Below are positions 53,036 to 62,080 of a DNA stretch of 64,000 bases, one piece after another. The position numbers and the translations under genes were made by a program. This DNA comes from Fortiea contorta PCC 7126 (lineage in GTDB: Bacteria > Cyanobacteriota > Cyanobacteriia > Cyanobacteriales > Nostocaceae). Location: NCBI RefSeq assembly GCF_000332295.1, contig NZ_KB235930.1, positions 4,367,895 to 4,431,894 on the forward strand. The letters are read 5' to 3'. The notes beneath the pieces were generated by a model, which was given only the letters and a program-made list of their open reading frames with translations, did no database searches and had not been told where the DNA came from. The first letter of the stretch is position 1. Every line of letters starts with the position of its first letter.

Positions 53036-54430
53036 TTAGAAAGTGATCCATTGTTGGATGGGTTTACCGTCTGCGCCCAATACTGGTTGACCGTCTCCTC
53101 CGAGTTTAACTGGAGAAAGCTTATCTTTATCTGCTACAGGGGTTCTGGTTACTGTTGTACCGTTACCGTTGGTTGTCCAAACTTCATCGGCGCCACCAGC
53201 GTAATCGCGCCAGAAAATGTCTGTCTTACCGTCACCGTTGAAGTCACCAAAGGACGCTTTTGAAGATGTGGAAGTGGGTGAGAGGAAGGTTTCGGTGGTG
53301 AGTGCTGTACCATCCATCAGCCAAGAGGTGTTTTCTCCGGTGGCTTCATTGTGCCAGAAAACATCGGTTTTACCGTCGCCGTTGAAATCACCAATGTTAG
53401 ATTTCCAGTTGGAGTCGAGAGTTTTTAGAGAACCAGTGGTGAAGAAGATGTTATTTGGTAACAGAGAATTCGTTACCCAAACAGCGTTTTCGCCTGTTTG
53501 ATTGTTGCGCCAGAGGATGTCTGTTTTATAGTCGCCGTTGAAATCGCCGACGCTGGAAGTCCAGTTTGCATCTAGCGTCTCTAATGCGCTCTTATTGGCT
53601 TGTGTCCCATCCATGAACCAAGCGCTGTTTTCTCCTGCTGTGCTGCGCCAGAAGATGTCTGTTTTGCCATTACCGTCAAAATCAACCATTGTGGGATTCC
53701 AGGTGGCGTCTTGGGCATCGATGACGGTGGCGCTGGTAACGGCTTGGGGTTGGGTAGCATCAATCAGCCAAATGGCGTTTTCACCTGTTTTGGTGTTGCG
53801 CCAGAAAATATCGGTTTTGCGATCGCCATTGAAATCACCAATTAAGGGAGTCCAAGCGGCGTCAACTGAGTCTAAAGCGATGACGGTCGGTGCGTCTACG
53901 CCATTCATTAGGAAAATTTGATTTCTTCCTGTGGATTGATCTCGCAACAGTAAATCTGTCTTACCATCACCGTTGAAATCAGCAATTTTGGAAGTTGTGG
54001 TGGGGGTTAGTTGAATAGCGCCCAGAGTTCCTTTGACATCACCATTATCTTTGTTGGAACCCTCAGCAATCACTGATGAACCATTCATCAGCCTCACTTT
54101 CAATTCACCGGTTGTTTGATCAACCCAAACTTTATCGGTTTTACCGTCACCGTTAAAATCAGGCACAATTGCAGCACTAGTTAAGTAAGGATTGGGATTA
54201 GGATTAGCTCCCACCAATGGTAATTGGATGTTTGGTAATGTTGGTGTGGTGCTTGGATTTTCTGCTGTGGAACTGCTGCGTCCACTAAAAGAACTCAAAC
54301 TTAAATCACCAAGATTTTCTGATAATTGATTGGTAAATTGCAAAGATTGTCTTGCCCAATTGTTGGTATCCAAAGATAATACTGATGGGTTTTGGCTCTC
54401 TAACATGTGGTTTTTATCGTTAGGTGTCAT
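53036..54430 (-). CDS. FG-GAP/VCBS repeat protein
   Basis: A 464-residue protein. From residue about 90 it holds seven or more repeats with the core DFNGDGKTDIFWRN, each about 50 residues apart, typical of FG-GAP (VCBS) beta-propellers that bind calcium through D-x-N-x-D-G. The N-terminus (1-60) has no classical signal peptide. Such proteins are often extracellular or outer-membrane; the missing signal suggests a non-classical route such as type I secretion, or an upstream start. Single gene. Confidence 0.85.
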   Translation of the reverse strand: MTPNDKNHMLESQNPSVLSLDTNNWARQSLQFTNQLSENLGDLSLSSFSGRSSSTAENPSTTPTLPNIQLPLVGANPNPNPYLTSAAIVPDFNGDGKTDKVWVDQTTGELKVRLMNGSSVIAEGSNKDNGDVKGTLGAIQLTPTTTSKIADFNGDGKTDLLLRDQSTGRNQIFLMNGVDAPTVIALDSVDAAWTPLIGDFNGDRKTDIFWRNTKTGENAIWLIDATQPQAVTSATVIDAQDATWNPTMVDFDGNGKTDIFWRSTAGENSAWFMDGTQANKSALETLDANWTSSVGDFNGDYKTDILWRNNQTGENAVWVTNSLLPNNIFFTTGSLKTLDSNWKSNIGDFNGDGKTDVFWHNEATGENTSWLMDGTALTTETFLSPTSTSSKASFGDFNGDGKTDIFWRDYAGGADEVWTTNGNGTTVTRTPVADKDKLSPVKLGGDGQPVLGADGKPIQQWITF

Positions 54431-54718
54431 AAGAGTTTTAACTCTTTAATTGGATTGATTTCTGTGATTAAATAACATTTTTCATTAATTAAATTTTGTG
54501 GGGCAATCATTTTAAAAATATAAATGTCAGCTTTTGTGAACAAAAAATATTTGCCATAAAGGATTTTCTAAAATTTGGCAAGCTGTAAATAATCACTGTG
54601 AAAAAATTTTGATTTATGTCATCATTTATCGACAAAATGTTGCCTACGGCAAATATTAGTAACAATAAGTGTGATGTGTGCAATTTGTCGTGAGTAGACG
54701 CTAAGATATCACCAGAAT

Positions 54719-56029
54719 GTGCAACTTCCAGCAGCTATGCAAGCAGAATATCGGGAACGTCGTCAGCAATTAATGTCAAAAATTGGCAATGGAACAGCAA
54801 TTTTTTGCAGTGCGCCAACCACAGAACATGCTTATCGTCAGGATAGCGATTTTTTCTATTTGACTGGATTTCCAGAGCCACAAGCGGTGGCTGTGTTAGC
54901 GCCGCATCACGCAGAATACCAGTTTATCTTGTTTGTGCAACCCAAGGATCGGGAAAAAGAAGTGTGGACTGGTTATGTCTGCGGAGTAGAAGCGGCTAAA
55001 GAGATTTATGGTGCAGATGCAGTTTATCCGATCGCTGAATTGAATGAGAAGTTACCGCAATATTTGGAAAAGGCCGATCGCCTTTATTATCATCTAGGAC
55101 GCGATCGCCCTTTTAATCATACAGTCTTGGAACATTACCAAAATCTGCTGCAAACTTATCCTAAACGCGGTACAGGCCCCATCGCTATCGAAGACCCAGG
55201 CCCTATCCTCCACAGCATGAGATTGATTAAAAGTCAATCGGAATTAGAATTGATGCGTCAAGCAGCAGCGATCGCCACCACAGCGCACAATTACGCCAGG
55301 GAGTTTACAGCACCTGGACTTTATGAATATGAGGTACAAGCGGAAATAGAACACATCTTTCGCCGTCGGGGTGCTGCGGGACCGGCTTATACTTCTATTG
55401 TCGCTGCTGGTACCAATGCTTGCGTGTTGCACTACATCGAGAACAACCGCCAAATGCAGGATGGAGATTTGCTATTGATTGATGCTGGTTGCGACTATCA
55501 GCATTACAACTCAGACATCACGCGGACATTTCCGATTAGTGGCAAGTTTAGTGCAGAGCAGAAGCTATTATATGAAATAGTTTTAGCAGCCCAAACACAA
55601 GCGATCGCTCAAGTAAAACCCGGTAACACCTTTAAATCAGTCCATGATACCGCTGTCCGCGTCATCACCGCAGGCTTAGTGGAACTAGGAATTCTCAAAG
55701 GCGAGCTTGACAATCTCATTACTGAAGAAAAATATAAACCATATTACATGCACCGTACCAGTCATTGGTTAGGCTTGGATGTGCATGATGTCGGCGTTTA
55801 CCAGTACGGTGAGGAGCAATCACAGATTTTACAACTAGGTCAAGTGCTGACTGTGGAACCAGGATTGTATATTGTTCCCGATACTAAATTAGCTGAAGAC
55901 CAGCCAGTCACAGACCCCCGCTGGGTGGGGATTGGGATTCGCATTGAGGATGATGTCTTAGTTACCAGCACAGGAAATGAAGTTTTAACTGCTGGAGTTC
56001 CCAAAACGATAGATGAATTGGAGAGTTGA
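54719..56029 (+). CDS. pepP: Xaa-Pro aminopeptidase P
   Basis: A 436-residue metallopeptidase. The N-terminal domain (1-170) ends before the pita-bread fold. Metal ligands are visible as Asp in LLIDAGCDYQHYNSDITRTFP (two), His in HRTSHWLGLDVHDVG, Glu in LTVEPGLY and Glu in GIRIEDDVLV. It removes N-terminal residues before proline. The GTG start fits the usual length of the family. Followed by a dispersed palindrome. Confidence 0.93.
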   Translation: MQLPAAMQAEYRERRQQLMSKIGNGTAIFCSAPTTEHAYRQDSDFFYLTGFPEPQAVAVLAPHHAEYQFILFVQPKDREKEVWTGYVCGVEAAKEIYGADAVYPIAELNEKLPQYLEKADRLYYHLGRDRPFNHTVLEHYQNLLQTYPKRGTGPIAIEDPGPILHSMRLIKSQSELELMRQAAAIATTAHNYAREFTAPGLYEYEVQAEIEHIFRRRGAAGPAYTSIVAAGTNACVLHYIENNRQMQDGDLLLIDAGCDYQHYNSDITRTFPISGKFSAEQKLLYEIVLAAQTQAIAQVKPGNTFKSVHDTAVRVITAGLVELGILKGELDNLITEEKYKPYYMHRTSHWLGLDVHDVGVYQYGEEQSQILQLGQVLTVEPGLYIVPDTKLAEDQPVTDPRWVGIGIRIEDDVLVTSTGNEVLTAGVPKTIDELES

Positions 56030-56055
56030 ACAAAGAAATGTTGAGCGCAATGTAG

Positions 56056-56075
56056 GGGCGAACGGCTGTTCGCCC
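56056..56075. repeat. Palindrome GGGCGAAC-N4-GTTCGCCC
   Basis: A perfect 8-bp stem with a 4-base loop, between pepP and the TPR gene. The same design occurs at 6832-6851 and 63773-63792. Confidence 0.6.
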
Positions 56076-56155
56076 TCAGCTGGTTAAGGCGTTCGCCCTG
56101 AGCTCATTTCTAGAAATGTCTAATATAAAAAATCCTTGCTATAGTAGCGACCTAT

Positions 56156-57703
56156 TTAAAAGTTTAAAATATCTATTGATGCTGCTATTTCTAAATCTAA
56201 TATTTTTTGCCGCACATCGTTGTATTCTGATAGCTTACCTGCGCGCCAATATAAATCTGCAGCTTTTTGATAATCTGTAAGCGATCGCTGTTGCTCTCCC
56301 ATAGCCAAAAAGGTCTGCCCGCGCTGATAATAAGCATCAATATAATGAGGATTAATTTTGATTACTTGGGTATAATCGGCAATTGCTCCCTCATAATCTT
56401 CCAAATCATAACGAGCATCGGCACGATTTTTATAAGCATCAATATAATGAGGATTAATCTTGATTACTTGAGTGTAATCGGCAATTGCTCCCTCATAATC
56501 TCCTAAATCATAACGAGCATCAGCACGATTTTTATAAGCAACAGCATCATGAGGATTCAGCTTGATAGCCTGATTAAATTTTTGTTGATTTGTGAGCAAA
56601 TAACGAGCAATGTTACTATTCGTATTACTTAAAGCATAATCAGGATTAATTTTGATAGCTTCCGTGTAATCTTCAATTGCTCCTTGATTGTCTCCCATGA
56701 GCGAGCGAGCGTCAGCACGGTGGAGATAATTAAGAGCGACATGGGGATTAATTCTAATTGCTTGATCATAATCAGCGATCGCTGCTTCATAATCTCCTAA
56801 TTGGTAATAACACCAACCTCTTTTATGGTAAACTTTGCCATGATTAGGGTTGATGTTAATTGTTTGATCATAATTAGCGATCGCTCCTAAATAATCAGAT
56901 TTTTGTTCACAGATTAAACCCTGTTGATAATAAACCTCAGCTTGGTGAATAGGCAATTTTAAAGTTGACTCGTCGTCAGGAATAAATGTATGAGATGCAT
57001 TTTTAGATAAATTTTGATCAGCTGAAACTTTACCTGTGAAATTGACGCCGCTGACATCAAAATCAGACTCAAATAAAACTACCTGATTGGAGTGAATTTG
57101 CTCAGTTGGGAACTGTTGTAAATAGCAAGCCAATCCGCCACCATACAGCAATTGGTCTATACCAAAGGAAATTCTGCCTGTTTTTAGTTTAATCATTTTC
57201 GTCGGCAGAAATCCAGCTAAAAATAAGTGATATTCTGATTGCGCTTCGTTCACTTCCTCTTGAATTAAAATGCAAACAACAACTGCATTTTTTTCAACCT
57301 CTTCCGAACTAATAGACCAGCGGACTCTATCAATTCGCCCGTGTCGAGATTTCACCTCAACCCCGATTGATGGTTGAGCAGTTAAAGTAAAATCACTTTT
57401 ACCATCGCCACCAAATCGTTTTTCATAATCAATTTCTGTAATCAAATCTGCTAACCGTTCTTTGACGACTTCTTCACCGAGTTTTCCCTTGAGATTGTTG
57501 ATAAAAACATCGCGGACTGGTGATAAACGCTTATATTTTTCCGCCATCAACCAGCAAAAATCCCGCAGCGTTTTTAATCTCTCACCAGATATAATCGTTA
57601 GCTCACTATGTTGACCTTCTACTTCGCAATGCAGCAGACAACCAGTAGCTAACCTGTGAATAAAATCCGACTGTAGCGATCGCAGTAGCGTAATCCAATC
57701 CAT
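56156..57703 (-). CDS. PD-(D/E)XK-like nuclease domain fused to TPR repeats
   Basis: A 515-residue protein. The N-terminal part (about 60-180) has GKLGEEVVKERL, then GKSDFTL and, after a short gap, IGVEVKSRHG, the D...E-x-K core of PD-(D/E)XK nucleases or methyl-directed restriction folds. From about 255 to 500 there are seven tetratricopeptide repeats, such as LGDYEGAIADYTQVIKINP; two neighbours differ by a single residue, indicating recent duplication. The combination suggests a DNA- or protein-targeting module. It is downstream of the prohibitin-like gene on the same strand. Confidence 0.7.
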   Translation of the reverse strand: MDWITLLRSLQSDFIHRLATGCLLHCEVEGQHSELTIISGERLKTLRDFCWLMAEKYKRLSPVRDVFINNLKGKLGEEVVKERLADLITEIDYEKRFGGDGKSDFTLTAQPSIGVEVKSRHGRIDRVRWSISSEEVEKNAVVVCILIQEEVNEAQSEYHLFLAGFLPTKMIKLKTGRISFGIDQLLYGGGLACYLQQFPTEQIHSNQVVLFESDFDVSGVNFTGKVSADQNLSKNASHTFIPDDESTLKLPIHQAEVYYQQGLICEQKSDYLGAIANYDQTININPNHGKVYHKRGWCYYQLGDYEAAIADYDQAIRINPHVALNYLHRADARSLMGDNQGAIEDYTEAIKINPDYALSNTNSNIARYLLTNQQKFNQAIKLNPHDAVAYKNRADARYDLGDYEGAIADYTQVIKINPHYIDAYKNRADARYDLEDYEGAIADYTQVIKINPHYIDAYYQRGQTFLAMGEQQRSLTDYQKAADLYWRAGKLSEYNDVRQKILDLEIAASIDILNF

Positions 57704-57830
57704 CGATAATTCTGCGAGTCTTGAGGTGAGATTATTCTATGCAAATTTTCCCCCCCCGTAAACCTCTAGCAGTGTTACCAGTATAAATTGCCGTAACGCA
57801 CCGCTTGATCATGGTGTCGCACTCTCAAGT

Positions 57831-58727
57831 TTATGGCTTTGGGTTTCCTGATTCTGGCTGGATCATAATCGGTACTCCACCTTTTTCGGAGCCAACAATG
57901 ATAATTTTTGAGTTATTCGATTCCGCGAGTTTTTCTGTAGCTTCAATCGCTCGTAATTGCAGCACTGAATTAGTCAGTCCACCAGAGATAATTTTTTGAG
58001 AATCAGCAACGCCTTGAGCTTCAATCCGTTTTCTTTCTGCTTCTTGACGCTCTTTTTCTAAGACAAATTTCATCTGCTGATTTTCTTGCTCTGTTTTGAG
58101 TTTATCTTGAATTGCCGCTTGCAATGTATCAGGCATTTTGACGTTTCGCAACAAAGTTTCTTCCACAACAAAACCTAAAGTGGGTATTTGTTGAGTTAGT
58201 TGTTGGTCAATTTTTTCGGCGATTTCTTGGCGTTTGGTGGAGTAAATAGCTGCTGCTGGGTAGTTCGCAGTGATAGCGCGGACGGTAGAACGGAACCGAG
58301 AAATTACTAATTGTGTTTCGTCAGTCCCGATGTTTTTATACACTGTCGCTGCTTTTTGCGGGTCAAGTTTATATTGCAAACCGACATCTAGATTTAGGCT
58401 CAAACCCTCTTGAGATGTCACGTCTACGTTTTCTTTCATATCCTTTAATCGCGTAGAAAAATTCAGTACCTTAGCGAAAGGATTAACTAAATGAACACCT
58501 GGATTGAGAGTGTTATCAGAAACTTGTCCAAAAAAGTTGACGACACCAACATTTCCCGGTGGAACAATTACTAAAAGTCTAGAAATAGAAGCTAGGATAG
58601 CAACACAGCTAATCAATATAGTAATACCACGCACCGCCAAGCGATATCTTTCATTAGCTATCTTGTTGGTGTTGAGATATATCAGAATTGTAATCAAGCT
58701 GGTGAGGAGGGAAACTATAAAGCCCAT
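57831..58727 (-). CDS. SPFH/prohibitin-family membrane protein
   Basis: A 298-residue protein. One or two N-terminal spans (about 5-22 and 33-52) are followed by the SPFH/PHB domain (VPPGNVGVVNFFGQVSDNTLNPGVHLVNPF) and a coiled coil (KTEQENQQMKFVLEKERQEAERKRIEAQG). Prohibitin-like proteins form ring-shaped membrane scaffolds that affect proteases and lipid domains. It is separate from the TPR gene by about 130 bases. Confidence 0.88.
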   Translation of the reverse strand: MGFIVSLLTSLITILIYLNTNKIANERYRLAVRGITILISCVAILASISRLLVIVPPGNVGVVNFFGQVSDNTLNPGVHLVNPFAKVLNFSTRLKDMKENVDVTSQEGLSLNLDVGLQYKLDPQKAATVYKNIGTDETQLVISRFRSTVRAITANYPAAAIYSTKRQEIAEKIDQQLTQQIPTLGFVVEETLLRNVKMPDTLQAAIQDKLKTEQENQQMKFVLEKERQEAERKRIEAQGVADSQKIISGGLTNSVLQLRAIEATEKLAESNNSKIIIVGSEKGGVPIMIQPESGNPKP

Positions 58728-58836
58728 GAGATTTTTCTTTATGGTGAGGATGCGTTATATACCTTAATCACACCTCCTCTCGACGCTTTTATGAAATTAT
58801 TTGATACCAGATAAAATATAAATTTTGAGGGATTGA

Positions 58837-59019
58837 GTGTCGTTTGATTCAACTCAAGTTTGGGCGATCGCTCTGGGAAGAAAACTTTTGGGAAATACAC
58901 AAAGAGCAAGAGAAGACTTTAATCAAGCACAGCGAATTAATCCCAAAATGACCAAAGATTATTTGAATGCAATTCAGTATCTCAATCAAGCTCTAGAAAT
59001 TTATGAGGAATTTTATTGA
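58837..59019 (+). pseudogene. Short TPR-like remnant
   Basis: An open stretch of 60 residues (QRAREDFNQAQRINPKMTKDYLNAIQYLNQALEIYEEF) with a single TPR-like repeat and a partial one, preceded by a weak GTG. It is likely a fragment of a former TPR protein, since no full gene surrounds it. A short real gene cannot be excluded. Confidence 0.4.
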
Positions 59020-59035
59020 CAAATTCAGCAATATT

Positions 59036-61153
59036 TCAACGAATACGCACAAATCCAGCGTCGCTAATCAGTTTTTGTCCCTGATTTGTTAATAGCATGT
59101 TGGCGTATGCTTCACCGGCTTGTTGTTCTAAACTGTTATTATCTTGCTTGACTATCACAAACATGCGGCGCGTAATTGGATATTGACCTGTTTTAAAAGC
59201 TGCGATATTTAACTTGTTTCGCTGCTGGGGACATTGTTCGGGTTTAATCAAAGGTTCTTGGTATGGAGGTACAAAACTTTGTCCTGGTTTGGCGATGGGT
59301 AGCGGCTTAATCTTACACTGGGGGACGATTTCTGGAGCGGAAGCATAGTAAATACCACCGCGATCGCTAATCAATTTTCCCAAGGCTTGCGTCGTATCCC
59401 CGACGTATACTACATTACTTCCAAGTATTTCTTTACCGAGAATATTGTCAACTATAAACTCAACAGTTCCTCCGTCTTCAAAACGACGGGAATAAGGAGT
59501 AATCTTGAGGTCAATTCCACCTACCTGTTTCCAGTTAGTGATTTTACCAGTATAAATACCTTTGATTTGGTCTAAGGTAAGACCAGGAATTTTTAAATCG
59601 GGGTGAACAGCGATCGCTAATCCGTCTATAGCTACAGGAATTTGTTTAAGACGAAATCCCCGTGGTTGAGCTTTTTGATATTCTTCATCGTTGATGGGAC
59701 GGGAGGATTGAGCAAAGGTTAATTGTCCATCCAATAACATCCGAATTCCTGTACCGGAACCAGGAGTAGCATTAATCGGAGGAGTGTAGCGTAATTCAAA
59801 TTTCGGACGGACTTTTTTGATTTCTGGGTCTATATCTTTGCTAATTGGTGCCCAAGATGTGCTACCGCCATAGAGCCATGTACCTTCGGGAACGGTTACA
59901 GAATTTAAATCGGAATTGACGCTTTTATTAATAAAATAGAGAACACTAACTACTACACTTACTAAACCTAATAAACCAATTAATAACCAAGGCTGAATAT
60001 TTTTCTTGGGTTTTTCTGAGGAAATTAACTTCTGAGAATTTGGCTCGTTGGGAGAAATATTCAACAATTTTTTCCAAGTCAAAGGTTCAACATTAGGCTG
60101 AATACAAAGTGTTGGCAACCAAATTGCACCAGGGTAATCTGAATTAAAATGTTCTAGGCGTTTCCGAGCTTTTTGAACTGAGGTGAACAGGGAATTATTG
60201 CCGGTAAATTCTTGAAAAAAGTATTTTAAAAACTCCACAGCTACAGCGTCTGGTACAGGTTCCCGCATCACAATCATCTGGGGTAAATGTAGCTGCGCTA
60301 TTTGGCTAGCTAATCCCAAACCATCACAGGAATTAAAAATTGCTAACTGCAATCCTTTATGAATAGCTTGCTTCAAAGCTTCCTTAAATTCTTCAATACT
60401 CAAGCTATCTTGATCGTTGAGTTCAATCCAACCTATTTGACCATCTTCTCGACTCCCACTGTGCCCAGTAAAGACGAAAATATGAAAACCTTGGTCGTCC
60501 CAAAGTGCAGCCTGCAATTCTTTTCTACTAGGTTGGAGCAAATAAATTACTTCTACTCCATTTTGTTCTAAATCTTGAATTAATTTTAAATCATCTTTTG
60601 TATTAATACCGTCGCTTCTACCAACAGCAACTAATATTCTAATTTTTGTATTTTTATTAATTGATTGAGGTTTTTGTTGAACTAAATTTTTCGGCGCACT
60701 CAAAGCAATTTCCGTTTGGGGATAGTGGGTTTCAAATAAATCCCATTCTTGCCAAGGAAGGCGGCGCAAATCAATATCTTTAGCATCAATAATAACGCGA
60801 ATTTCTTCATTTGACTGATGTAATTGTTGGGCGATCGCTATTAATCGATCTCGAATCGGTCGCCATCTGCTATCTCCAGAATTAAGCCATTGATTTAAAT
60901 AGTCTTTTACTGCTATCGTGTGTTCTGCACGGGAATAAATCGTCACATTTTTGGGTGTAAGACGGAATGTAGCACAAGAACGCACAGCGTCAATTTGCCG
61001 ATAAGCTGACTGCCATTGATCGAAAGATGATGTTAATTCTGGTAATAATGGAGGTAAAAATCCTTCTGTTTCTTCATCTAAATTCTTCACTGTCAGAGTG
61101 ACTGAAAACCCTTCTGGTGAAGTGTGTCTGAATTTCAATTTGACGATCGCCAT
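59036..61153 (-). CDS. CHAT caspase-like protease fused to a PstS-like substrate-binding domain
   Basis: A 705-residue protein. The N-terminal 130 residues are uncharacterised. A CHAT domain (about 130-365) shows the catalytic His in FTGHSG near 231 and the Cys in FNSCDG near 276, so the dyad is intact. One membrane span (WLLIGLLGLVSVVVSVLYFI) lies near 396. The C-terminal 425-705 is a phosphate-binding (PstS-like) domain with TWLYGGSTSWAPI, GSGTGIRMLL and VAIDGLAIAVHPD. The layout puts the protease inside the cell and the ligand-binding part outside. It is the last gene of a three-gene operon with a DUF1822 protein and a sigma-like factor. A signalling protease that responds to a periplasmic ligand is the inference. 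Confidence 0.85.
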   Translation of the reverse strand: MAIVKLKFRHTSPEGFSVTLTVKNLDEETEGFLPPLLPELTSSFDQWQSAYRQIDAVRSCATFRLTPKNVTIYSRAEHTIAVKDYLNQWLNSGDSRWRPIRDRLIAIAQQLHQSNEEIRVIIDAKDIDLRRLPWQEWDLFETHYPQTEIALSAPKNLVQQKPQSINKNTKIRILVAVGRSDGINTKDDLKLIQDLEQNGVEVIYLLQPSRKELQAALWDDQGFHIFVFTGHSGSREDGQIGWIELNDQDSLSIEEFKEALKQAIHKGLQLAIFNSCDGLGLASQIAQLHLPQMIVMREPVPDAVAVEFLKYFFQEFTGNNSLFTSVQKARKRLEHFNSDYPGAIWLPTLCIQPNVEPLTWKKLLNISPNEPNSQKLISSEKPKKNIQPWLLIGLLGLVSVVVSVLYFINKSVNSDLNSVTVPEGTWLYGGSTSWAPISKDIDPEIKKVRPKFELRYTPPINATPGSGTGIRMLLDGQLTFAQSSRPINDEEYQKAQPRGFRLKQIPVAIDGLAIAVHPDLKIPGLTLDQIKGIYTGKITNWKQVGGIDLKITPYSRRFEDGGTVEFIVDNILGKEILGSNVVYVGDTTQALGKLISDRGGIYYASAPEIVPQCKIKPLPIAKPGQSFVPPYQEPLIKPEQCPQQRNKLNIAAFKTGQYPITRRMFVIVKQDNNSLEQQAGEAYANMLLTNQGQKLISDAGFVRIR

Positions 61154-61177
61154 TCTGTCTCCTTGTGTTTGATGCTC

Positions 61178-62080
61178 TTAAACAACAAACTCTTCAACCA
61201 GACTTGTTTCTCCTAGTATTATTTTGACACTGAATTTTTCTTCGTGCTGGCAGTTAAATTCTAATTGCATCCAATCGTCTGCAGTTCTCGCTTGAGCTTC
61301 CATCCCCATATTTCCCGCTGCATCGAGGACAATTAGCTGTAAATTAGGTGGGAGATAAATAGCATCATCCCCCGGATAAACTCGCAACCGGATGTCAAAA
61401 ACTTCGCTATTTGTTGGGGTTAACTGCACTAACAACAATACTGGTCTTCCCAAGTCCATCACCTTCGCTCGACTGATAGAGTTGGAACTGCGGGTGATGG
61501 TACTTGCGCTTCTCAAATTGTTAGCAAATACTAACTCTGGAGATTGCCAATTTTGCTCAAAAATTCCCGCTAACCAGGTGCGTAAATTTACCAAGTCTGA
61601 ACGTTTATGTATCGTATCTATCAGCACATCTAAAGATTTTAATTGAGCAATTTGTAATATTTGCGTTGATTCCGTCGTTTCTTGGCGCGGTGCAAAACCC
61701 AGTAATTCTACATAATCTAATTGTTGATTAAATTGCACACATACATAACCGATGCGGTCTGAACCAGGGGTGGGAGGTAGAGCGATCGCCTCTTCGCCCG
61801 GTAACACTGGCAGACATTCCAGCCTACCTACACCCGGTAAAACCAAATCTGCAACATCAAAAAGCGCCCTCAAACCTCGGTGCCAACTGTCACCTTGATT
61901 AAGTGCAGTTTCCACATTCAACCATTTAAAATAGCTGTGAACCGCATAAACAGCCAAAGTATTCAAATAAACTTGCTTTCCCTTTTGAGGCGTATCCTGT
62001 TCTGCAGCAAATTCCGCAGCCCAACGATGAGCATTTTGGGGGATAGGGACATTTAAAATATCTGATTTTATATTACTCAT
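61178..62080 (-). CDS. DUF1822 family protein
   Basis: About 300 residues. The start at 62080 is preferred: ATGAGTAA overlaps the end of the upstream sigma-like gene by 8 bases, the pattern of translational coupling (an upstream in-frame ATG at 62092 also exists). The N-terminus reads IPQNAHRWAAEFAAEQDTPQKGKQVYLNTLAVYAVHSYFKWL, the typical DUF1822 opening. The rest is beta-rich, with LPPTPGSDRIGYVCVQFNQQLDYVELLGF. Function unknown. Its family is often found next to CHAT and sigma-like genes in cyanobacteria (recollection). 24 bases separate it from the CHAT gene. Confidence 0.82.
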   Translation of the reverse strand: MSNIKSDILNVPIPQNAHRWAAEFAAEQDTPQKGKQVYLNTLAVYAVHSYFKWLNVETALNQGDSWHRGLRALFDVADLVLPGVGRLECLPVLPGEEAIALPPTPGSDRIGYVCVQFNQQLDYVELLGFAPRQETTESTQILQIAQLKSLDVLIDTIHKRSDLVNLRTWLAGIFEQNWQSPELVFANNLRSASTITRSSNSISRAKVMDLGRPVLLLVQLTPTNSEVFDIRLRVYPGDDAIYLPPNLQLIVLDAAGNMGMEAQARTADDWMQLEFNCQHEEKFSVKIILGETSLVEEFVV

